NCBI GenBank assembly: GCA_017414585.1
Contig: JAFQLN010000114.1
Location: 1 to 11,088 of the forward strand
Origin: Clostridia bacterium
GTDB lineage: Bacteria; Bacillota_A; Clostridia; Oscillospirales; CAG-272
Direction of reading: 5' to 3'
DNA length: 11,088 nt
Shown here: piece after piece, positions 7,321 to 11,088 of the stretch
Position numbering within the stretch: position 1 is the stretch's first letter
Layout of the letters: every line of letters starts with the position of its first letter
Notes under the pieces: generated by a model
What the model saw: the letters and a program-made list of their open reading frames with translations, nothing else
The model's database searches: none
Told to the model about the DNA's origin: nothing
Position numbers and translations under genes: made by a program

Positions 7321-8481
7321 TCAGCCGTTATGCTCTGTTCTCCAACTACTATACTCTGTTCTCCAGCTGTCGGAAAGAGCTTTTGCATCAGCGACGGCTT
7401 TGATAAATCGTTCATCGTCTCTGACGGAATCAAACCATTCCCAGCCGTGTGGTCTTGTAAGTAGATCGTACAGATACGGCGGATTCTGTATATAATAGCT
7501 TTCCGCATTGAGCGAAACGGTGTAGGAATCAACCATTCCGGAAACATGATGCTTTTTCAGAGCGATGCCGCCGAAGAAAGCGGGTGCTCCGAGATCAAGC
7601 GGCACTTCGTCGGGAAGGGAAAACTGCTTTTTGTAAGCGTTCATGGCTTCTTCAAAGAGTGCAAATCCTTCTTCTTTTTTTCCCATACCGAACAGACCGG
7701 CAGCCTGGCGCATGGAAATGAAAGCGTATTTGCCAACCCAACCGTCCGGGATAGTGCCGTTCTCGCCGAAGGTGCGGATGATTTTTCTGAGAAACGTATT
7801 GTGTCCTACGCAGACGGCAGGGTCTCCGAGGTGATCCGATTGTCTGCCGATCAGGTGCAGCATGAGGGTGAGGTTGTTTTTGTACTTCTGCTGCCGCATT
7901 TCATCATATCGCCCCTTGTTCATCAAGCGTTCTTCAAGAACTTCACCGCGCGTATGGCTGTACATTGCGGGATTCATCGCCAGCCAGCGTTCGGCTTCGC
8001 TGTCGTCCGACCAGTAGCTCATGGCAGCAATGGCACGGCATCGAATGTCGTTGTCGGTACAGTGCTCAATCACTTTTTCGCACGCCTCGCGTAAAAGACG
8101 GAAATGCTCGGGATTGTCCGCAAATCCCCATTCGGAAATCGTGCTGATGAGGGTATCGGCAAGATCGTAAATATCGGGATACTTGTGGTAATACTCCGCG
8201 GCTAGTGCGAGCTTTTCCATGCCGGACAGCTTCCAGAAACGCTCGTAGAAATCTCTGATATCCTCCCGCACACCGATTTCATCATTGCCCATCAGCTCGT
8301 CGATGGTGATGCCGAGTGTATGGGCAATACCCGGGAGCAGGGTGATGTCCGGATATCCGCAGCTTCGTTCCCAGCCAGAAACAGCCTGTGCAGATACACC
8401 GACGGCGCCGGCAAGACTTTCCTGCGTCATATTTTTCAGTTTTCTGTAGTGTACAATTCTTTCTGCAATGAGAAGTTTCAT
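7321..8481 (-). CDS. XRE-family transcriptional regulator with large C-terminal region
   Basis: DNA-binding regulator of 386 residues. Residues 1-65 form an XRE/Cro-cI helix-turn-helix: RKLKNMTQESLAGAVGVS then AQAVSGWE, with ITIDELMG closing the domain. The remaining roughly 320 residues are mostly helical and charged and look soluble. I do not recognise a named sensor domain, although tetratricopeptide-like helices are possible. The start ATG 8481 is set by AAGGAG (8490-8495) 8 bases upstream. The frame stays open up to 8640, but a longer start would run through the promoter at 8530-8558. The C-terminus carries a seven-residue tandem duplication (SWRTEYS/SWRTEHN). It is transcribed separately from MarR, behind a terminator and its own promoter, and probably regulates itself through the inverted repeat at 8521-8544. 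Its target genes and signal are unknown. Confidence 0.88.
   Translation of the reverse strand: MKLLIAERIVHYRKLKNMTQESLAGAVGVSAQAVSGWERSCGYPDITLLPGIAHTLGITIDELMGNDEIGVREDIRDFYERFWKLSGMEKLALAAEYYHKYPDIYDLADTLISTISEWGFADNPEHFRLLREACEKVIEHCTDNDIRCRAIAAMSYWSDDSEAERWLAMNPAMYSHTRGEVLEERLMNKGRYDEMRQQKYKNNLTLMLHLIGRQSDHLGDPAVCVGHNTFLRKIIRTFGENGTIPDGWVGKYAFISMRQAAGLFGMGKKEEGFALFEEAMNAYKKQFSLPDEVPLDLGAPAFFGGIALKKHHVSGMVDSYTVSLNAESYYIQNPPYLYDLLTRPHGWEWFDSVRDDERFIKAVADAKALSDSWRTEYSSWRTEHNG
7330..7371 (-). repeat. 21-base tandem duplication at the 3' end of the XRE gene
   Basis: Two adjacent 21-base units (7330-7350 and 7351-7371) share a 12-base identical core, CTCTGTTCTCCA on the plus strand, and 16 of 21 positions overall. 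They encode S-W-R-T-E-Y-S followed by S-W-R-T-E-H-N, just before the stop codon. Confidence 0.75.
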
Positions 8482-8520
8482 TCGTTCATCTCCTTGATGG
8501 AAGTACCGTGGCGCCTTCGG

Positions 8521-8544
8521 TCTGTCCATATTATAACGGACAGA
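8521..8544. promoter_or_regulatory. Candidate operator: inverted repeat around the XRE -10 box
   Basis: TCTGTCC (8521-8527) and GGACAGA (8538-8544) are perfect inverted 7-mers with a 10-base spacer that contains the -10 box (8530-8535). Half-site centres are 17 bases apart, fitting a dimeric XRE regulator bound on one DNA face. Occupancy would block RNA polymerase, so autorepression is the natural reading. That role is inferred. Confidence 0.65.
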
Positions 8545-8558
8545 AGTGCTGCCGTCAA
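8530..8558 (-). promoter_or_regulatory. Near-consensus sigma-A promoter of the XRE gene
   Basis: On the minus strand, TTGACG (8553-8558), a 17-base spacer and a perfect TATAAT (8530-8535). Transcription should start near 8523, leaving a leader of about 42 bases to ATG 8481. Confidence 0.85.
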
Positions 8559-8631
8559 TAACGGCGTGCTGTAGGAGAAATAAAGGATTCCTTGAAATAA
8601 ACAAGCATACTTTCATACTGCCAAAGAAATA

Positions 8632-8656
8632 GTCCGGCATCGCAAAGATACCGGAC
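8632..8656 (-). terminator. Hairpin terminator after the MarR gene
   Basis: GTCCGG at one end and CCGGAC at the other begin a 10-bp stem (one G:T wobble) with the 5-base loop TTTGC on the minus strand. It is followed by the T-rich tail TATTTCTTT and starts 10 bases past the MarR stop. The T-run is interrupted, so termination may be partial. It isolates the XRE gene from the upstream cluster. Confidence 0.65.
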
Positions 8657-8666
8657 AGATTCTATT

Positions 8667-9104
8667 TCATTCGCCGAGGAGCTTGATGGCATTCGCCGTT
8701 ATACGGTCGGAGATTGCCGCAAGCTGTGCGCGTTCCTCGTCCGTGATGCCTTCGAGAAGGGCTGCGGCAAAACCGCACTGCGTGAGACGGATCGCCTGTA
8801 CAGCTTCTTCTGCTTCCGCAGTGACGGTCAGACGGTTGCAGCGGCGGTCTTCGGCGGCGGGTTCGCTTCTGAGATAGCCGCGGGCGGTGAGAGCGTCCAC
8901 AGCCTTGGAGACATGGCTTTTGGCGATCTGCCGGTAACGGACAATGTCCCGTGCGGTGTTCAGCTCCGGGTTGTTTGCAAGAAAGGCGAGAACTTCAATT
9001 TCCGCCAGTGTGAAGGCATATTTTTCGGATACGGCAGTCCAGCGGGACTCATATGCCTTTTTCAGTACAAAAGAATTGTGCAGAATCTGTTTGATGCAGA
9101 GCAT
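8667..9104 (-). CDS. MarR-family transcriptional regulator
   Basis: Winged-helix regulator of 145 residues, the usual MarR length, acting as a DNA-binding dimer. The N-terminal helices lead to FTLAEIEVLAFLANNP (31-46) and the helix-turn-helix with recognition helix at about 48-80 (ARDIVRYRQIAKSHVSKAVD then LTARGYL). The wing is EDRRCNRLTVT (85-95), followed by a C-terminal dimer helix. Cysteines are at 3, 89 and 110. C89 lies in the wing and C3 near the dimer region, so redox sensing is conceivable but unproven. ATG 9104 has a purine-rich GGAAGAAG upstream. It begins 43 bases after the flavoenzyme stop, so it is probably in one unit with it. A -10-like TATACT (9125-9130) with a poor -35 could give extra transcription. 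MarR genes usually control neighbours, so the flavoenzyme is the likely target. Confidence 0.92.
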   Translation of the reverse strand: MLCIKQILHNSFVLKKAYESRWTAVSEKYAFTLAEIEVLAFLANNPELNTARDIVRYRQIAKSHVSKAVDALTARGYLRSEPAAEDRRCNRLTVTAEAEEAVQAIRLTQCGFAAALLEGITDEERAQLAAISDRITANAIKLLGE

Positions 9105-9147
9105 GATAATCTTCTTCCATCAGTAGTATAGCTGTCCTGTGCCGCAT

Positions 9148-10188
9148 TTACAGAATCTTTCCGGCAAGGGGACAGCGAACGCAGGTGTCACGGTCGAGGG
9201 GCTTATAGCAGAATCCGCATCCGCGGCATATGGAAACGACATTTTCTTCGCCGGTGCGGATTTTTTCGGGGAAATCCGGTTCGCACAGGAGCGGTCTGCT
9301 GAGGGACACGGCACAGGCTCCGGCTGCGAGCGCATCGAGCATATCCGCAGTCGAACGGATGCCGCCCACTTCGATCAGCGGAAGGGAAATCTCGTCTTTC
9401 AGCCGGCGGATATTGTCGATGAAATACGGGTGATCCGGTACGCCTCTTTTCGCCGAATGCCAGCCGGAAATTTCAACCGCATCCAGACCGCCTTCCACTG
9501 TTTTCAGTGCGGTGACGAGATCGGCGTGGTATTCTTCGCTCTGTACCTCATCGTCCCCGTTGATCTTGAGAAAAACAGGATAGTCATCCCCGCAGGTTTT
9601 CTTGACCGCATACAGTGCCTCCGCGATGATGCGGAACCGGTTTTCAGCCTTTCCGCCGAAGCAGTCCGTGCGGTGGTTGTATGCAGGATAAAAGAACTGC
9701 GACAGGAGATAGTGGTGTGCGCCGTGGAGCATGACGCCGGAAAAACCGGCTTTCTTTGCCCGCAGTGCCGCCTCGCCGAAAGCGCGGACGACTTCACGGA
9801 TCTGTTCCGTCGTCATGCTGTCCGGAGTGTGAACGATTCTGCCGCCGTTGTTTCCCTGCGCTTTCATGCCGCCGTGACCGATCTGCATCAAACAAGGAAC
9901 CCCGTGCTTCTGTGCGGCATCGGCAATTCTTTCGGCATCGGGCAGATATTCGTCACTCCAGACCGCGTTCTGCCACGGATTGCTGTGTCCCTCCGGGGAA
10001 ACGCAGGTATGTGCGGTGATAATCATGCCCAGCGGCTGTTCTCCGAGGCGCTCAAACACACGGTATTCCGCCTCAAAAACGTGCACATCGGGTGTGGCGC
10101 AGAAAAGCTCCGTAGCGGAACGGACAATTCTGCCGGGAAGCGTGATGTTTTTCAGCCTGAGCGGGGAAAAGAGAATACTTTTGTCCAT
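9148..10188 (-). CDS. Old Yellow Enzyme-family NADH:flavin oxidoreductase with five-Cys tail
   Basis: FMN-dependent TIM-barrel ene-reductase type enzyme of 346 residues in the cytoplasm, expected to reduce activated C=C bonds with NAD(P)H. It begins FSPLRLKNITLPGRIVRSAT as in OYE relatives. The active-site strand is LHGAHHYLLSQFFYPAYN (154-171) with H155 and H158, followed by RTDCFGGKAENR. Phosphate-binding segments are IEVGGIRS (272-279) and the GA-x-SLSRPL region (290-300). The last 26 residues hold Cys at 321, 324, 327, 336 and 339 (CxxCxxCx8CxxC), reminiscent of the iron-sulfur site of the 2,4-dienoyl-CoA reductase/trimethylamine dehydrogenase group but with different spacing. The C-terminal NAD/FAD domain of those enzymes is absent. 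AAGGAGGG 5 bases before ATG 10188 supports the start. It lies between the foldase gene and MarR, probably in one operon. The natural substrate is unknown. Confidence 0.93.
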   Translation of the reverse strand: MDKSILFSPLRLKNITLPGRIVRSATELFCATPDVHVFEAEYRVFERLGEQPLGMIITAHTCVSPEGHSNPWQNAVWSDEYLPDAERIADAAQKHGVPCLMQIGHGGMKAQGNNGGRIVHTPDSMTTEQIREVVRAFGEAALRAKKAGFSGVMLHGAHHYLLSQFFYPAYNHRTDCFGGKAENRFRIIAEALYAVKKTCGDDYPVFLKINGDDEVQSEEYHADLVTALKTVEGGLDAVEISGWHSAKRGVPDHPYFIDNIRRLKDEISLPLIEVGGIRSTADMLDALAAGACAVSLSRPLLCEPDFPEKIRTGEENVVSICRGCGFCYKPLDRDTCVRCPLAGKIL

Positions 10189-10193
10189 TGTTA

Positions 10194-10202
10194 CCCTCCT
10201 TA
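10194..10202 (-). promoter_or_regulatory. Strong Shine-Dalgarno of the flavoenzyme gene
   Basis: TAAGGAGGG on the minus strand is an almost perfect anti-16S complement placed 5 bases before ATG 10188. It lies in the 39-base gap after the foldase stop. No terminator is seen in that gap, which favours read-through from the foldase gene. Confidence 0.8.
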
Positions 10203-10227
10203 AAAGATCAAATGACAGCGTATCGGA

Positions 10228-11088
10228 TCAGAAGCGTGAATTGGACGGAGATGCCTGCACGGAGAACTTTGACAGAATCTCTTCATTGACAACCACTTCA
10301 TCTATGAGCGATTCCACATATTCTGTGAACAGTGCTGTGGAGACAACGGTATCGTAGTCCGCAAAGAAATCGGCGTTCTTTTCGTCATCCCACGGCTTAT
10401 CGTCCATGTCAAGACGCATGATGTAATGGGTGCCTACCTCGGACTCGATTTTTACGTGCTTGCCGATTTCCAGATCAAATGCGGATACAACCACATCATC
10501 CACAAAATCCATGGTGCGGGTCAGGTAGTAGCCGTTTTCGTACAGTGTGTCTTCGGAGTAGGTCATACAGACGGTTTCAAAGTCTTCACCGGCAGCCAGT
10601 GCGGCGTCGATGGAGGCGATTTTTGCGTTCTGCGCATCGAGCAGTTCACCGGTCAGCGCAGCGGTCTGATAGGTGCCGTCCTTGTTGGTCAGAACGATAC
10701 CGTCCTCATCGGTCGCGTAGATATATTTGTTGTTGACGTAAATGTGCCGGACACGGACATAATTCTCGGTGAGATATTCCGTGCGGTCTTCATCGGATAT
10801 GCCGATGGTGCCGCCGGAACCGTAGAGATAGTCGTACAGTGCCATGCCGCGTTCGTCACGAAGATAGATTTCGCGCAGCATTTTCAGATTGATGCCGTAC
10901 TGGGCAAGTGCCTGATTGAACTGCGTCTTTGACCCGCCGGAATACTCCTCAATGAAGTCTTCGAGGTAAGCGTCTATGACTGCGGTGGTGTCTTCGGAAA
11001 CGGTAAGTCCGTATTCATCCGCCAGCGCATCGCAGACGAGGGACATTTTCACATTGGTGAGAATCGAATCAAAAATGAATTCCTCTCC
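10228..11088 (-). CDS. Parvulin/PpiC-type foldase, partial (5' end beyond the right edge)
   Basis: The frame is open to the right edge (286 residues visible), and no start with a Shine-Dalgarno sequence is seen, so the N-terminus, including any signal or lipobox, is outside. The layout is that of SurA/PrsA-like peptidyl-prolyl isomerases that help exported proteins fold. A helical N-terminal chaperone region (about 1-108) contains FNQALAQYGINLKMLREIYLRDE. A parvulin domain follows (about 112-227) with VRVRHIYV, GEDFETVCMTYSED, the DLEIGK turn and VGTHYIMRLD. A tail of about 55 residues ends in PSNSRF. Unlike typical parvulins it has an extra segment near 118-147, and the usual GGdLG motif after YSED is NGYYLTR, so isomerase activity may be weak. 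It precedes the flavoenzyme by 39 bases and is likely in the same operon. The family call is good; extracytoplasmic location is inferred. Confidence 0.85.
   Translation of the reverse strand, partial: GEEFIFDSILTNVKMSLVCDALADEYGLTVSEDTTAVIDAYLEDFIEEYSGGSKTQFNQALAQYGINLKMLREIYLRDERGMALYDYLYGSGGTIGISDEDRTEYLTENYVRVRHIYVNNKYIYATDEDGIVLTNKDGTYQTAALTGELLDAQNAKIASIDAALAAGEDFETVCMTYSEDTLYENGYYLTRTMDFVDDVVVSAFDLEIGKHVKIESEVGTHYIMRLDMDDKPWDDEKNADFFADYDTVVSTALFTEYVESLIDEVVVNEEILSKFSVQASPSNSRF

Noticed and set aside
8482..8640. N-terminal extension of the XRE protein from an upstream start
   Set aside because: This stretch contains the XRE promoter, the inverted repeat and the ribosome site, and the helix-turn-helix begins normally at ATG 8481.
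9139..10203. 354-codon open frame on the plus strand
   Set aside because: It mirrors the flavoenzyme gene almost exactly. The minus strand has the OYE active site and an ideal Shine-Dalgarno sequence.
11050..11052. GTG as the start of the foldase gene
   Set aside because: The frame stays open to the edge with protein-like sequence before it (EEFIFDSILTNVK), and no Shine-Dalgarno sequence precedes the GTG, so the gene continues outside the window.

Overview
The window looks like chromosomal DNA from a Gram-positive anaerobe of the class Clostridia, perhaps a gut lineage near Oscillospiraceae or Christensenellales. This rests on strong Shine-Dalgarno sequences, sigma-A type promoters, a SpoVB/YtgP-type flippase, PepF, and the style of the XRE and MarR regulators. 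The taxonomic call is inference. Ten protein genes are present, two of them cut by the window edges. I saw no tRNA, rRNA, CRISPR array, insertion sequence or phage gene. The coding density and composition look like ordinary core or near-core genome.

Left part (1-1065): the first 272 codons of phosphoglycerate kinase (pgk) run leftward from a good promoter at 859-887. They are divergent from a rightward promoter at 1000-1028.

Centre (1066-7309): a rightward run of five genes with gaps of 16 to 82 bases. It encodes a MOP-superfamily lipid/polysaccharide flippase, a GDPD-family phosphodiesterase, oligoendopeptidase F, a metallo-beta-lactamase-fold hydrolase and a calcineurin-like metallophosphoesterase. 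A long hairpin terminator at 7257-7308 ends the run and also serves the leftward gene facing it. Four of the five genes are hydrolases of different folds, so the unit looks like a housekeeping or salvage operon rather than a single pathway. The flippase has no usable ATG. The best start is CTG 1066 behind a good Shine-Dalgarno sequence, because the upstream TTG and ATG lie inside the promoter itself.

Right part (7321-11088): everything is on the minus strand. In transcription order it holds a parvulin-type foldase/peptidyl-prolyl isomerase (5' end outside the window), a single-domain Old Yellow Enzyme-type flavin oxidoreductase with a five-cysteine tail, and a MarR regulator followed by a hairpin terminator. 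After these comes an XRE-type regulator with a large uncharacterised C-terminal region and its own near-consensus promoter. The -10 box of that promoter sits inside a perfect 7+7 bp inverted repeat, a strong candidate operator for autoregulation.

I found no clear undescribed multi-gene system. The points most worth following are the XRE operator/promoter overlap, the non-AUG flippase start, the cysteine tail on the flavoenzyme next to a MarR gene, and a lysine/glutamate/alanine-rich insertion in PGK.
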